Positions 42,436 through 51,842 of a stretch of 64,000 bases of DNA are shown in pieces. The stretch is from Streptomyces venezuelae (lineage in GTDB: Bacteria > Actinomycetota > Actinomycetes > Streptomycetales > Streptomycetaceae), in NCBI RefSeq assembly GCF_008642355.1, contig NZ_CP029193.1, forward strand, positions 2,628,001 through 2,692,000, in the 5' to 3' direction. Each line of letters begins with the position of its first letter. Within the stretch, counting starts at the first letter, position 1. Position numbers and translations under genes: made by a program. The notes under the pieces were generated by a model. It saw nothing but the letters and a program-made list of their open reading frames with translations, was not told the DNA's origin and ran no database searches.

Positions 42436-44583
42436 TCAGGGGTGGCGCACGTCGACGGTGTACACGGAGCGTGTGCCGTACGGGACGTACAGCGCGTCGC
42501 CCACCAGCGTGAGGCGGGCGCCCTGGTCGCCCATCCAGGACGTGCTGACGCCTCTGCCGGGCCGGGTCCACGCCACGTCGCCGGTCCTGCCGTCCAGGGC
42601 GGCGAGGCGGCCGCTGGGCGAGGCCACGTAGACGTGCGTGGCGGAGGCGAGGGGTTGGCCGGGGAACTCGACGGTGGAGTTGCGGCTCCACCGTTGGCGG
42701 CCGGTGCGGGGGTCGACGGCGCGCACGCTGCCGCTGGAGAGCGTGAAGTACAGCGTGTCCCGGCTGAGGGTGGGGATCGCCGCGGCCGGCTGGGGGCGGT
42801 CCAGCGCGACGGTGCGCCGCGTGTGGCTGCCGTTCGCGGTGACGGTGACGACGCTGCGGTGCGTGGTTCCGGAGGTGTCCGCGAGGACGAGACGGTCACC
42901 GGCGGCGCCGAGGAGGTTGAAGGTGCCGCGGACGGTGACCGTCCAGGCGGGCCTGCCGGTGGCGGGGTCGAGGCGGGAGAGCCGGGTCTCCGATCTCCCC
43001 GCGGCGCAGAGCAGGTAGCCCTCTCCCGCGGCCGCCCGCAGCCTGCACTCGCCGTCCGGCAGCGGACGCTCCCAGCGCGGGTCGCCGTCCCGGGGGTCGA
43101 GGAGCGCGTACGAGTCGCCCAGGGCGCCGTGGATGGTGAGGACGCCGTCCTTCGTGGCGGCGGCGGTGCCGGTGTCCGGGGTGAGGTCGGGCGCCATGGC
43201 GCCGGTGCCGCTCTGGGTGGGCGCGGTCCACAGGACGTCGCCGGTCCGGGCGTCGACGGCTTCGATCGCGTACTTCTCGTACGTCGTACCGCTGTCCTCT
43301 TCCGGGACGCTCTGGTCGTTGCGGTAGACGTAGACGCGGTCGCCGGCGGTGCCGATGACGTCGCCCTCCATGCTGCTGCTGTCGTCGGGGACGCTGTCGA
43401 CGGGCAGGCCCCACTCCCGCTTGCCCGTGGCGAGGGAGAAACGGACGGCCTTGACGTCGTCGCCGGCGCAGATGAGGCCCGCGCGGGCGGCGGCGCAGCG
43501 CGTGAAGGGGCCCGAGGGTGAGGGGTCCTCGCCCTTGGCGGCGGTGAGCGTGTCCTTCGTGGTCCAGTCCCGCCACCCGGCGGGCAACTGGCTCGCCACC
43601 TGTCCGTCGTCGCCCCCGAGACGCACGACGGCCGCCGTCCCTGCCAGGGCGAGCAGCAGCCCGCCCACGGCGGCCGTCAGGAGGAGTCTTCGGCGGCGGC
43701 GCGGAGCGGGGGCTCCGGTGGCCTCCGAGGGCTTCTCCCCGGCGGCCGGGGCGCCGGTGGTCCTGGGCGGTATCGGTTCGCCCTTGAGGAGGGCGAGGAG
43801 TTCGTCGGGGGTGGGGCGGGCCTCGGGGTCCTTGTCGAGGCACCATTCGACGAAGCGGCGCAACGGGGCGGGCACGTCGTCGAGTTCGGGGGTGCCCTGG
43901 ACGACGCGGGTGGCCGTCTCGTAGGGGCTGTCGCTGTCGAAGGGGCCGCGCCCGGTCGCCGCGTACGCGAGGACGGCGCCGAGGGAGAAGACGTCGGACG
44001 CGGGACCGACGTCGCGCGGGGTGGTGAGCTGTTCCGGGGACATGTAGGGCGGGGTCCCCATGACGCGGCCGGTCTGGGTGAGCGCGTCGGCGCCGAGGGC
44101 TTCGGCGGCGCGGGAGACCCCGAAGTCGATGACGCGCGGTCCGTCCTCCGCGAGCATGACGTTGGCGGGCTTGAGGTCGCGGTGGACGACGCCGACGCGG
44201 TGGATGTCGCGGAGCGCTTCGGTGAGGCCCGCGGCCAGTTCCTGGAGCCGGTCCAGTGGGAGCGGTCCCTCGCGGCGGACGTGGGTGCCGAGGTCCTCGC
44301 CGGGGATGTAGACCGTGGCCATCCAGGGGCTCGGCGCGTCGGCGTCGGCGTCCACGACGGGGGCGGTGAAGGCTCCGCTGACCTGGCGGGCGGCGGCCAC
44401 CTCGCGGCGGAACCTGATGCGGAACTCCTGGTCGTCGGCGTACTGGCCGTGGACGACCTTCAGCGCGAGGCGGCGTCCCGACGCGGAGCGGCCGAGATAG
44501 ACGACGCCCATGCCGCCGGAGCCGAGCCGGTCCTCGATCGGATATCCGCCGATCTCCTCCGGGTCCGAGTCGCGCAGCACCAT
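42436..44583 (-). CDS. Receptor-type Ser/Thr protein kinase with PQQ-like beta-propeller
   Basis: About 715 residues from ATG 44583 (MVLRDSDPEEIGGY). A Hanks-type kinase domain spans ~15-275: glycine loop LGSGGMGVVYLG, catalytic Lys K42, VVHRDLKPANVML with D136, DFG in VIDFGVSRA and the activation loop TQTGRVMGTPPYMSPEQL. A Pro/Ala linker and one membrane helix (LLLTAAVGGLLLALAGTAAVV, ~303-323) follow. The outside part (~345-715) has repeated blade motifs (VDARTGDVLWTAPTQ, LDPATGRPAWTVTV, VDPRTGRQRWSRN, LDGRTGDVAWTRPG), a PQQ-type propeller that may sense a ligand or wall material. No partner gene is certain; the 67-residue membrane protein upstream is a neighbour. Confidence 0.93.
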   Translation of the reverse strand: MVLRDSDPEEIGGYPIEDRLGSGGMGVVYLGRSASGRRLALKVVHGQYADDQEFRIRFRREVAAARQVSGAFTAPVVDADADAPSPWMATVYIPGEDLGTHVRREGPLPLDRLQELAAGLTEALRDIHRVGVVHRDLKPANVMLAEDGPRVIDFGVSRAAEALGADALTQTGRVMGTPPYMSPEQLTTPRDVGPASDVFSLGAVLAYAATGRGPFDSDSPYETATRVVQGTPELDDVPAPLRRFVEWCLDKDPEARPTPDELLALLKGEPIPPRTTGAPAAGEKPSEATGAPAPRRRRRLLLTAAVGGLLLALAGTAAVVRLGGDDGQVASQLPAGWRDWTTKDTLTAAKGEDPSPSGPFTRCAAARAGLICAGDDVKAVRFSLATGKREWGLPVDSVPDDSSSMEGDVIGTAGDRVYVYRNDQSVPEEDSGTTYEKYAIEAVDARTGDVLWTAPTQSGTGAMAPDLTPDTGTAAATKDGVLTIHGALGDSYALLDPRDGDPRWERPLPDGECRLRAAAGEGYLLCAAGRSETRLSRLDPATGRPAWTVTVRGTFNLLGAAGDRLVLADTSGTTHRSVVTVTANGSHTRRTVALDRPQPAAAIPTLSRDTLYFTLSSGSVRAVDPRTGRQRWSRNSTVEFPGQPLASATHVYVASPSGRLAALDGRTGDVAWTRPGRGVSTSWMGDQGARLTLVGDALYVPYGTRSVYTVDVRHP

Positions 44584-44670
44584 CCCTAACGCCCCCGCCC
44601 CTCGGTCCATGCCCTCGCTCTCCGGTTCACCGCAGCGTACGCCGGTTCGAGAACACTCCCCCGCGGGGCG

Positions 44671-44874
44671 TCAGAAGCTGATCGAGTTGATGGTCTCCGC
44701 CACTTCGTTCAGGAAACGGTTTATGGAGGGCGCCATACCTGTGGAGGCGAGGAAGAAGCCGAAGAGCACCGCGACGATCGCGGGCCCCGCCTTGAGCGAC
44801 CCCCCGCGGATCAGCACCACGAGGATGATCGCCAACAGCAGCACCACTGACAGCGAAATGGCCACACTGATCAC
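44671..44874 (-). CDS. Small membrane protein, 67 residues
   Basis: Two hydrophobic segments: ISVAISLSVVLLLAIILVVL (~2-21) and GPAIVAVLFGFFLASTGMAP (~30-49), joined by the short basic loop RGGSLK, then a C-terminal helix SINRFLNEVAETINSISF. The layout recalls small Streptomyces membrane proteins found near mobile or sporulation genes, some of which are holin-like. I cannot assign a role. GTG 44874 or the GTG three codons later are both possible; an AGGG lies about nine bases before the second. It lies upstream of the kinase on the same strand. Confidence 0.75.
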   Translation of the reverse strand: MISVAISLSVVLLLAIILVVLIRGGSLKAGPAIVAVLFGFFLASTGMAPSINRFLNEVAETINSISF

Positions 44875-45419
44875 ACCCTAGGTCGGTCGCTCTCCCGGCC
44901 CGGGGGGTACGACCCCGCACACCCCCGCCACGGACCATCGTGCCACCAACAGGCCTCCTCCATGCGGCCGGTGACGCAACGTCGGCCGACACGTGACGGC
45001 CCCTGCGCACAAGGGCGCCCAGGGGGCGCACGGGCAGCGCGGCGTCGTACAGCAATTCGAGTATCCGAAGTCATCGGAATTCGACGTGATCGTTGCCACC
45101 GCCACACACGACGTTCGCAGGAAATTCGAATTGTCATGGAGGGCACATCCGACAGGCGCCGAGAGAGCGCGTTATGCACCATTTAAACCGGATGAGTTGT
45201 GACGTACTGGACAGGGTCGGGTCGCGAACCATCACGTCTCTTTGTCGACCCGCGGGATTAACCGGCGTGATTGCAGGAGATTGAGTCGGGAGAAGTGACG
45301 GGGGTTTTACGAATACGCCGGGGCGACGCTAGGGTGCCTCAGATGTTCCACGCTGCCACCACCCCCGTAGGCGCAGTGCGGTTCCGGGTCGTCTCGCCGA
45401 GCTCTCGGTGGGAGGGCCT
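44875..45419. other. 545-bp gap, lower GC, with ATTCGA repeats
   Basis: No convincing gene. The stretch 45040-45280 is noticeably more AT-rich than its surroundings and contains ATTCGA three times (45055, 45079, 45124) and GAAATTCGAATT. Small frames here have poor codon bias. It probably holds the promoters of the small membrane protein and the acyltransferase. Confidence 0.6.
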
Positions 45420-46628
45420 GTGACCAACTCGGTGCACCCGCACGGACGCCACCGGGCGCCCCTCCCACCGGCCCAGGTGCCGGCGGCCGGAGTCCCCACT
45501 CCCCGCGCCCCCCACCCGCCCCCGCAGGCCGCCCCCACCACTCCCCCCACTCCGGCAGGCCGCAGCACCGCCCACGGCGGGCCGAAGCCCGCCAAACAGC
45601 GCGACGCGTTCTTCGACAACGCCAAGTACCTGGCGATCGTCCTCGTGGCGATGGCCCACGCATGGGAACCGCTGACCGATCACAGCCGTACGGCCGAAGC
45701 GCTGTACATGACCGTCTACACCTTCCACATGCCGGCGTTCATCGTCATCTCCGGCTACTTCTCGCGCAGTTTCGACATGCGGGCCGACCGCCTCAAGCGC
45801 CTCGTGACCGGTGTCGCCGTGCCGTACGTCATCTTCGAGATCGCGTACACCCTCTTCAAGCGCTGGGCGGACGACGACCCCGGCCAGCCCATCAGCCTGC
45901 TCGACCCCTGGTACCTCACCTGGTTCCTGGTTGCGCTCTTCGTGTGGCGGCTCACCGTGCCGCTGTGGAAGATCGTCCGCTGGCCGGTGCCGCTCGCCCT
46001 GGCCATCGCCATGCTCGCCGTGATCTCACCCGACATCGGTGACGACCTCGACCTGCAGCGCGTCCTGCAGTTCCTGCCGTTCTTCGTACTCGGCCTCTTC
46101 ATGAAGCCCGAGTACTTCCAGCTGGTGCGCCGCCGCGAGGTGCGTCTCCTGTCCATCCCGGTCTTCGCGAGCGCGCTGCTCCTGGCGTACTGGGCGGCTC
46201 CCCGGATGACCTCGGCCTGGTTCTACCGCCGGGACAGCGCCCAGGAACTGGGGGCGCCGTGGTGGGCCGGTGTCGTGATGACCCTGGCGCTCTTCGGCTG
46301 CTCCGTCGTCCTCACCGCGTGCTTCTTCGCGTGGGTGCCGCGCCGCAAGATGTGGTTCACGGTCCTCGGCGCCGGCACGCTGTACGGCTACCTGCTGCAC
46401 GGCTTCCTCGCCAAGGGCTCCCGTTTCTGGGGCTGGTTCGAGGATTACGAGTGGCTGCACAAGCCGCTCGGCGAGATCTTCGTGTCGGTGATCGCCGCGA
46501 CCGTGGTCACCGCGCTGTGCACGCCGCCGGTGCAGCGGATGTTCCGGTTCGCGATGGAGCCCAGGATGGAGTGGGCGTTCAAGCGGGATGCGGCAGAACT
46601 CGCCCGCGAACGGGCCAGGTCGGCATAG
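45420..46628 (+). CDS. Polytopic membrane acyltransferase (acyltransferase-3 family)
   Basis: About 402 residues from GTG 45420, which has GGGAGGG just upstream. After a Pro-rich cytoplasmic N terminus (~55 residues) it has about ten membrane segments. Family features are FFDNAKYLAIVLVAMAHAWEPL (helix 1, with conserved His), FHMPAFIVISGYFSRSF, and LGAGTLYGYLLHGFL with another His. Such proteins move acetyl or other acyl groups across the membrane onto sugars or wall polymers (fucose 4-O-acetylase-like). Substrate unknown. Confidence 0.88.
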   Translation: MTNSVHPHGRHRAPLPPAQVPAAGVPTPRAPHPPPQAAPTTPPTPAGRSTAHGGPKPAKQRDAFFDNAKYLAIVLVAMAHAWEPLTDHSRTAEALYMTVYTFHMPAFIVISGYFSRSFDMRADRLKRLVTGVAVPYVIFEIAYTLFKRWADDDPGQPISLLDPWYLTWFLVALFVWRLTVPLWKIVRWPVPLALAIAMLAVISPDIGDDLDLQRVLQFLPFFVLGLFMKPEYFQLVRRREVRLLSIPVFASALLLAYWAAPRMTSAWFYRRDSAQELGAPWWAGVVMTLALFGCSVVLTACFFAWVPRRKMWFTVLGAGTLYGYLLHGFLAKGSRFWGWFEDYEWLHKPLGEIFVSVIAATVVTALCTPPVQRMFRFAMEPRMEWAFKRDAAELARERARSA

Positions 46629-46634
46629 CGAACG

Positions 46635-47114
46635 CTACGGAACCGGGGTCTCCCCGAGTCCCAACAGGGCGCGCATGGTGGCGTACTTCGCCGTCAGGCG
46701 CGCCCTTGTCGTCGCGTCGAGGACCGCGAGGCGGGCCGGGTCCGCGTTGTGCGCCAGGTCCGCCTCCTTCACGAGGCGGGCGCCCGGGGTGGCGAGGATG
46801 CGCTCGGCGTACGCCTCCGGAGGCTCGCCCGCGCGCTTGGTGAGAGCCAGCACGATGTCCTTCGTACGCCGGGACAGCGGGGCGTCCGCGAGCCACCGCT
46901 CCGACAGGACGTCGTCCTCGACGGAGTCGTGCAGCCAGGCGGCGGCGATCTGGTCGGCGTCGCCGCCCCGCCGCCGCACCCCCTCGGCCACGGCCCGGAG
47001 GTGTTCGGCGTAGGGGCGGCCCGCCTTGTCCCTCTGTGCGGCGTGGGCCTCGCGGGCGAGGGCCTCCACCTCGGGCAGGGACAGCGACTCGGGGCTCCGG
47101 CCTGCGGGCGTCAT
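46635..47114 (-). CDS. HD-domain phosphohydrolase-like protein
   Basis: 159 residues, ATG 47114. HD-domain residues are EAHAAQRDKAGRPYAEHLRAV (His in AEHL) and IAAAWLHDSVEDD (the HD pair), with a later KEADLAHNADP. This is the RelA/SpoT-hydrolase-like subgroup of small HD proteins that usually act on phosphorylated nucleotides, but no synthetase half is present. Starts within the end of the ABC permease gene (4-base overlap), so it may be co-transcribed with the exporter. Confidence 0.85.
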   Translation of the reverse strand: MTPAGRSPESLSLPEVEALAREAHAAQRDKAGRPYAEHLRAVAEGVRRRGGDADQIAAAWLHDSVEDDVLSERWLADAPLSRRTKDIVLALTKRAGEPPEAYAERILATPGARLVKEADLAHNADPARLAVLDATTRARLTAKYATMRALLGLGETPVP

Positions 47115-49567
47115 GCGGCCGACCTTAGCGCGGCCCTCGCCGGGATCGTCGCCGAGGCGAGGCCCAGGACCAGGACCGCGCCCACGAAGGAGCCGTACAC
47201 GAGCGGCGGGACGTACGGGGACTCGCCGGTCAGCCCCTTCATCATCGGGACGAGCGTGGCGAACGCGATGGCCGAGCCGATGACGATGCCCGCGCAGGCG
47301 ACGAGCAGCGCCTCCCAGCGGATCATCCGGAGCACCTGGCGGCGTGTGGAGCCGATCAGGCGCAGCGTGCCGAGTTCGCGGCGGCGGTCCAGGACCGTCA
47401 TGACCAGGGTGTTGATCGCGGCGATGGCCGCGAAGCCGCCCAGTACGGCCGCCATGGTGGTGTTCGCCCAGGCGTTGAGCTCGTTGTCCATGGAGCGTGC
47501 GGTGGCGTAGCCGTCGCGGTCCTTGAGGGCGCCGAGTCCGGAGAGCGCCTGCGCGGAGCCGCCGGTGGTCCAGATCTCGGTGGTGAAGGCCGAGGTGACG
47601 TGCTGCTTCAGGTCGGCGGCGGGCATCGTCACCTGGGAGAGGCCGAGGCCCCTGCCGTACGTGGCGACGACGGTCGGCGAGGCCTTGGTGCCGTCGGGCA
47701 GGCGGATGCCGAGGCGGTCGCCGGTCTTCACGTGGGCGGAGTCGGCGAGAGTGGCGTCGACGGCGATCTGGCCCTTGCCGAGCTTCAGGGTGCCCGTCTC
47801 GACCTTCAGGTCCTGGACCTTGGCGAGCCCGGCGGCCGTGCCGTCGACGCCCTGCGTCGACGCGGTCGCGAGATAGCGGTCGGCGCCCGAGCCGACCGGC
47901 ACGAGCACGGAGGACTTGAGCAGGCCGACGGCCGAGGTGACGCCCTTGGCGTCGGCGGCCTTCGCCAGCGTGCCCGGGGCGAGGCCGCCGTCGGAGGTGA
48001 TGATGTGGTCGGCGGTGATGCCCGCGCGCTGCTGGTCGGCGGCGACCCGTTCCTCGCTGGTGTGCACGAAGACGAGGACGGACGAGAAGGCCATGGCGAG
48101 CACGATCGGGGTGATCGCGGAGGCCAGACGTCGGGCGTTGGTACGGGAGTTGGCGGCGGCGAGCGAGGCGGACGCGCCTGCGCCGCGCAGCGGGAGGCCG
48201 AACAGGGCGGCGCAGCCGCGGGCCACCAGCGGGCCGAGCAGGGCGACGGCGAGCATGAAGAGCATGACGATGCCGAGGGCCGCGTTCGCCGCGTCGTCGC
48301 CGGTGTTGTTGGCGGCGAACCCGGCGAAGATCACGCCGCCGATGGCTGCGGCGATGCCCAGGGGCGTACGGATCCAGCCGAACGGCACGCGCTCCACGTT
48401 GGCCTCGCTGAGCGCCTGGCCCGGCTTGATGCGGGAGGGGCGGCGGGCGGCCATGTATCCGGCGCCGAGCGCGGTGAGGACGGCGACGCCGACGGCGGCG
48501 ACGAGCGGGATGAAGGAGACGGACAGGTCGACGGCCTCGGGGATCGCGCCCTTCTCCTTCAGCTGCCCGAACCACCAGTGGGCCAGGGCGAGGCCGGGCA
48601 GCAGGCCGACGAGCCCGGCGGCGGGGGCGACGAGCAGGGTCTCGGTGGCGATGGTGCGGCGGATCTGGCGGGGTGTGGTGCCGATGGCGCGCAGCAGGGC
48701 GTACTCGCGGGCGCGCTGGCCGACGGAGAGGGCGACGGTGCCCGCGGCGGTGAAGACGGCCGTGAGGGCGGCGATGCCGCCGAAGGAGCCGCCGAGGCCG
48801 GTGAGCATCTCCTTGGCGTAGGCGAGGGAGGAGCCCTCGGCCTCGCTGCGGTCGTCGCCGGTGTGGACCTCGGCCTTGTCGCCGAGGGCGTGCGCGACGC
48901 GGGACTTGAGGGTGTCGGCCGTAACGCCCTTCTCGGGCAGGACGGCGATGGCGTCGACGCGTCCGGGGTGGCCGGAGACGCGGACGGCCTCGGAGTCGGC
49001 GAACCAGGCGGTGGGGGCGGTCTCTCCGGCGCGTACGGTGCCGGACACGCGGAAGGTGCGCGGTCCGTCGGCGGTGGTGAGGGTGGTGCGGTCGCCGACG
49101 GAGGCGCCGGGCGCGGCGAGGACGACTTCGCCGGGGTGGGGGGCGCGGCCCGCGGTCAGCTTCTCGCCGGTGAAGGAGGTGGAGCCCCAGCCGTGGGCGG
49201 TGACGTCCTTGTCGCCGGACTTGACGGGGAAGGTGACGTCGGGGACGGCGGTGCGGGCGCCGGGCACGGAACCGGCCTTGGCGACGAGGGAGTTGTCGAC
49301 GCGGGCCTGGTCGGGCAGGGGTACGTCGGACTCGGACTTGCTGTCGCCGCTGCCGGCGACGAAATGGACGGACTGCTTCGAGGCGGCGACGACGGGGGCG
49401 CCCGCGTACCGCTCGGACGGGACGGAGGCGCGCAGCCCCGTCTCCAGGAGGATGCCGCAGGCGGCCACGATCAGCGAAGCCATCATGAGGGCGACGAACG
49501 TGCCGGCGAAGGCGGCGGGCTTGAAGCGGACCGCCGCGCGGGCGAGGCCGTTGGGGACGTACGCCAT
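47111..49567 (-). CDS. FtsX/MacB-type ABC transporter permease
   Basis: 818 residues from ATG 49567, sharing one base with the ATPase stop (TAATG). Membrane topology is of the MacB/FtsX duplicated type: an N-terminal helix (FAGTFVALMMASLIVAACGI), an outside domain, three helices near 270-380 (GIAALTAVFTAAGTVALSVG; LLVAPAAGLVGLLPGLALAHW), further helices near 440-500, and the C-terminal group (TTMAAVLGGFAAIAAINTLVM; ACAGIVIGSAIAFATLV). The FtsX signatures REYALLRAIGTTPRQIRR and RRELGTLRLIGSTRRQVLRM are present in both halves. With its ATPase it probably exports a peptide, lipid or drug rather than dividing cells. Confidence 0.93.
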   Translation of the reverse strand: MAYVPNGLARAAVRFKPAAFAGTFVALMMASLIVAACGILLETGLRASVPSERYAGAPVVAASKQSVHFVAGSGDSKSESDVPLPDQARVDNSLVAKAGSVPGARTAVPDVTFPVKSGDKDVTAHGWGSTSFTGEKLTAGRAPHPGEVVLAAPGASVGDRTTLTTADGPRTFRVSGTVRAGETAPTAWFADSEAVRVSGHPGRVDAIAVLPEKGVTADTLKSRVAHALGDKAEVHTGDDRSEAEGSSLAYAKEMLTGLGGSFGGIAALTAVFTAAGTVALSVGQRAREYALLRAIGTTPRQIRRTIATETLLVAPAAGLVGLLPGLALAHWWFGQLKEKGAIPEAVDLSVSFIPLVAAVGVAVLTALGAGYMAARRPSRIKPGQALSEANVERVPFGWIRTPLGIAAAIGGVIFAGFAANNTGDDAANAALGIVMLFMLAVALLGPLVARGCAALFGLPLRGAGASASLAAANSRTNARRLASAITPIVLAMAFSSVLVFVHTSEERVAADQQRAGITADHIITSDGGLAPGTLAKAADAKGVTSAVGLLKSSVLVPVGSGADRYLATASTQGVDGTAAGLAKVQDLKVETGTLKLGKGQIAVDATLADSAHVKTGDRLGIRLPDGTKASPTVVATYGRGLGLSQVTMPAADLKQHVTSAFTTEIWTTGGSAQALSGLGALKDRDGYATARSMDNELNAWANTTMAAVLGGFAAIAAINTLVMTVLDRRRELGTLRLIGSTRRQVLRMIRWEALLVACAGIVIGSAIAFATLVPMMKGLTGESPYVPPLVYGSFVGAVLVLGLASATIPARAALRSAA

Positions 49568-50412
49568 TACGCTGCCACCCCCGCGTAGGCGGGCGCGGTC
49601 AGGGTGGTCATGCGGGCGGCGATCTGCTGTGCGGAGGCGCGCTCCAGGCGGTCGACGATGGAGCCGTCGGCGAGGAAGAGGACGCGGTCGGCGTAGGCCG
49701 CTGCGGCCGGGTCGTGGGTGACCATGACGACGGTGGCGCCCATGCCGTCGACGGCGGAGCGCAGGAGGCCGAGGATCTCGACGGCGGTCGTGGTGTCGAG
49801 GGCGCCGGTCGGCTCGTCGGCGAAGATCACGTCGGGCTCGGTGACCAGGGCGCGGGCGATGGCGACGCGCTGCTGCTGGCCGCCGGAGAGCTGGCCGGGG
49901 CGGCGGCCACCCTTGTCGCCGAGGCCGACGCGGGTGAGCATCTGGGCGGCCTTGCGCCGGTCGGGGCGGTGGCCGGCGAGGCGCATCGGCAGGACGACGT
50001 TCTGCTCGACGGTCAGCGACGGCAGCAGGTTGAAGGCCTGGAAGACGAAGCCGAGGCGGGTGCGGCGCAGGGCGGTGAGCTTGTTCTCGCTCATGCCGGT
50101 GATCTCGGTGCCGCCGAGGTGGACGGTGCCGCCGCTGGGGCGGTCGAGGCCCGCGGCGCACTGCAGGAACGTCGACTTGCCGGATCCTGAGGGGCCCATG
50201 ACGGCGGTGAAGCTGCCGCGGGGCAGCGCCAGGTCGATGCCGGCGAGGGCGTGCACGGCGCCGGAGCCGCGGCCGTACTGTCGGCGGACGCCGCGCAGTT
50301 CGACGGCCCAGTCGCCGGGCGTCCCGCCGCCGACGGTCCGGTCGCCGGGTGTCCCGCCGAGGACGCGGACGTCCTCCTCGACGACTCGGTTCTTCTTCCG
50401 CCGCAGCCCCAT
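49567..50412 (-). CDS. MacB/LolD-type ABC transporter ATP-binding protein
   Basis: 281 residues from ATG 50412 ([10 protein letters not shown]) with GGAGAGG upstream. Walker [10 protein letters not shown], signature [15 protein letters not shown], Walker [13 protein letters not shown] and the H-loop MVTHD are intact. After [10 protein letters not shown] a duplicated GGTPGD stretch lies in the N-terminal linker. Pairs with the downstream permease as a two-gene exporter. No regulator gene is adjacent. Confidence 0.95.
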   Translation of the reverse strand: MGLRRKKNRVVEEDVRVLGGTPGDRTVGGGTPGDWAVELRGVRRQYGRGSGAVHALAGIDLALPRGSFTAVMGPSGSGKSTFLQCAAGLDRPSGGTVHLGGTEITGMSENKLTALRRTRLGFVFQAFNLLPSLTVEQNVVLPMRLAGHRPDRRKAAQMLTRVGLGDKGGRRPGQLSGGQQQRVAIARALVTEPDVIFADEPTGALDTTTAVEILGLLRSAVDGMGATVVMVTHDPAAAAYADRVLFLADGSIVDRLERASAQQIAARMTTLTAPAYAGVAA

Positions 50413-50645
50413 GCGCGTGTCCACCTCTCCGTACGAATTCGACCCCTTGAACCTACGGAGAGGGGGTGATGTGGACCATGAGGGCGGCTGGCGGACCCGC
50501 GGTGGGGAGAACCCCACCAAGCGCGTTCAGGATCAGCGATCCGATCGTTTGGTAATCTAAGTATTGACGCGTTCTTGACGCTACCTTTGCCATCCCCACC
50601 TATGGGAGGAACGGGCCCATCGGACACGCAGACACCCTGATAGCC

Positions 50646-51842
50646 ATGGGCGGCGCCTTTCTCGCCGCCGCCGTCCTCGCCCGCCTCGGCGGCCGCATCG
50701 GACTCCCCACCATCCCGCTCTTCATCCTCGCCGGGATCCTCCTCGGCCCCCACACCCCCGGCGTGGTCCTGGTCTCCGACCCCCACGACCTGGAAATGCT
50801 CTCGGCGCTCGGCCTGGTCCTGCTGCTCTTCTACCTCGGCCTCGAGTTCCACATGGACGACCTCAAGACCGGCGGCCGCAAGATGGCCGTCGCCGGAGGC
50901 ACCTACCTCGCCCTGAACGTCGGCGCCGGCCTGGGCTTCGGATTCGCGCTCGGCTGGGGCACCTCCGAAGCGCTGGTCCTCGCCGGGGTCCTCGGCATCT
51001 CCTCGTCGGCGATCGTCACCAAAGTCCTCGTCGACACGGGCAGGCTCGGCAACCCCGAGACGAAGCCGATCCTCGGCATCATCGTGGTCGAGGACATCTT
51101 CCTGGCCCTCTACCTCGCGGCGCTGCAGCCCATCCTCTCCGGCGCGGACAGCCTCGCCGCCGCGGTGATGGACGGCGGCAAGGCCTTCGGCTTTCTGCTC
51201 CTGCTCGCCCTGGCGGCCCGCTTCGGCACGAGGCTCGTCGGCCGCCTCATGGACACCCGCGACGACGAACTCCTCGTCATCTCGTTCCTCGGCGTCGCCG
51301 TCTTCGTCGCCGGAGTCTCCGAATGGTTCGGCGTCGCCGACGCGATCGGCGCGTTCATGGTCGGTCTGATGCTCGGCAGCACGGCATCCGGCGACCGCAT
51401 CCGCACCCTGGTCCACCCCCTGCGGGACGCCTTCGGCGCGATCTTCTTCTTCGCCTTCGGCCTCTCCATCGACCCGGGCGACCTCCCGGTCGTGCTCTGG
51501 CCGGTCCTGGCGGCGGTGGCGCTCACCCTCCTGATGAACATCCTCGCGGGCCTCGGCGCGGCACGCGTCTACGGCTTCGGCCCGGCCCCCGCGGCGAACA
51601 TCTCCACGACGCTCCTCGCACGCGGCGAGTTCGCCCTCATCCTCGCCACGATGGCAGCGGGCGCGGGCCTCGACGAACGCCTGTCCCCCTTCATCGCCGG
51701 GTACGTCCTGCTCCTCGCGGTCCTCGGGCCCCTGGCCGCGGGGCGGTCGGAGTGGCTGGCACGGATCCTGCCGGGGGGCGGGGACGGCGACGGGGACTTC
51801 ACGCCTCCCGGCAGATCAGCAGCAGTGCCCTGTCGTCGTTGA
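50646..51842 (+). CDS. Cation/proton antiporter (CPA2 family)
   Basis: 398 residues from ATG 50646, probably missing its true first residues: the same frame reads GHADTLIA immediately upstream, and a GGGAGGA ribosome-binding site at 50603-50609 is placed for a start near 50619, where the codon is ATC. About 12 membrane segments are present, with CPA2 features PTIPLFILAGILLGPHTPG, ISSSAIVTKVL, GIIVVEDIFLALYL (the ED pair) and LLARGEFALILATMA. It should exchange K+ or Na+ for protons. No regulatory TrkA-type subunit was seen next to it. Its 3' end overlaps the convergent phosphatase gene by 44 bp. Confidence 0.9.
   Translation: MGGAFLAAAVLARLGGRIGLPTIPLFILAGILLGPHTPGVVLVSDPHDLEMLSALGLVLLLFYLGLEFHMDDLKTGGRKMAVAGGTYLALNVGAGLGFGFALGWGTSEALVLAGVLGISSSAIVTKVLVDTGRLGNPETKPILGIIVVEDIFLALYLAALQPILSGADSLAAAVMDGGKAFGFLLLLALAARFGTRLVGRLMDTRDDELLVISFLGVAVFVAGVSEWFGVADAIGAFMVGLMLGSTASGDRIRTLVHPLRDAFGAIFFFAFGLSIDPGDLPVVLWPVLAAVALTLLMNILAGLGAARVYGFGPAPAANISTTLLARGEFALILATMAAGAGLDERLSPFIAGYVLLLAVLGPLAAGRSEWLARILPGGGDGDGDFTPPGRSAAVPCRR

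Noticed and set aside
44993..45202. 69-codon frame in the 45 kb gap
   Set aside because: Poor third-position bias and no ribosome-binding site, in AT-richer non-coding sequence.
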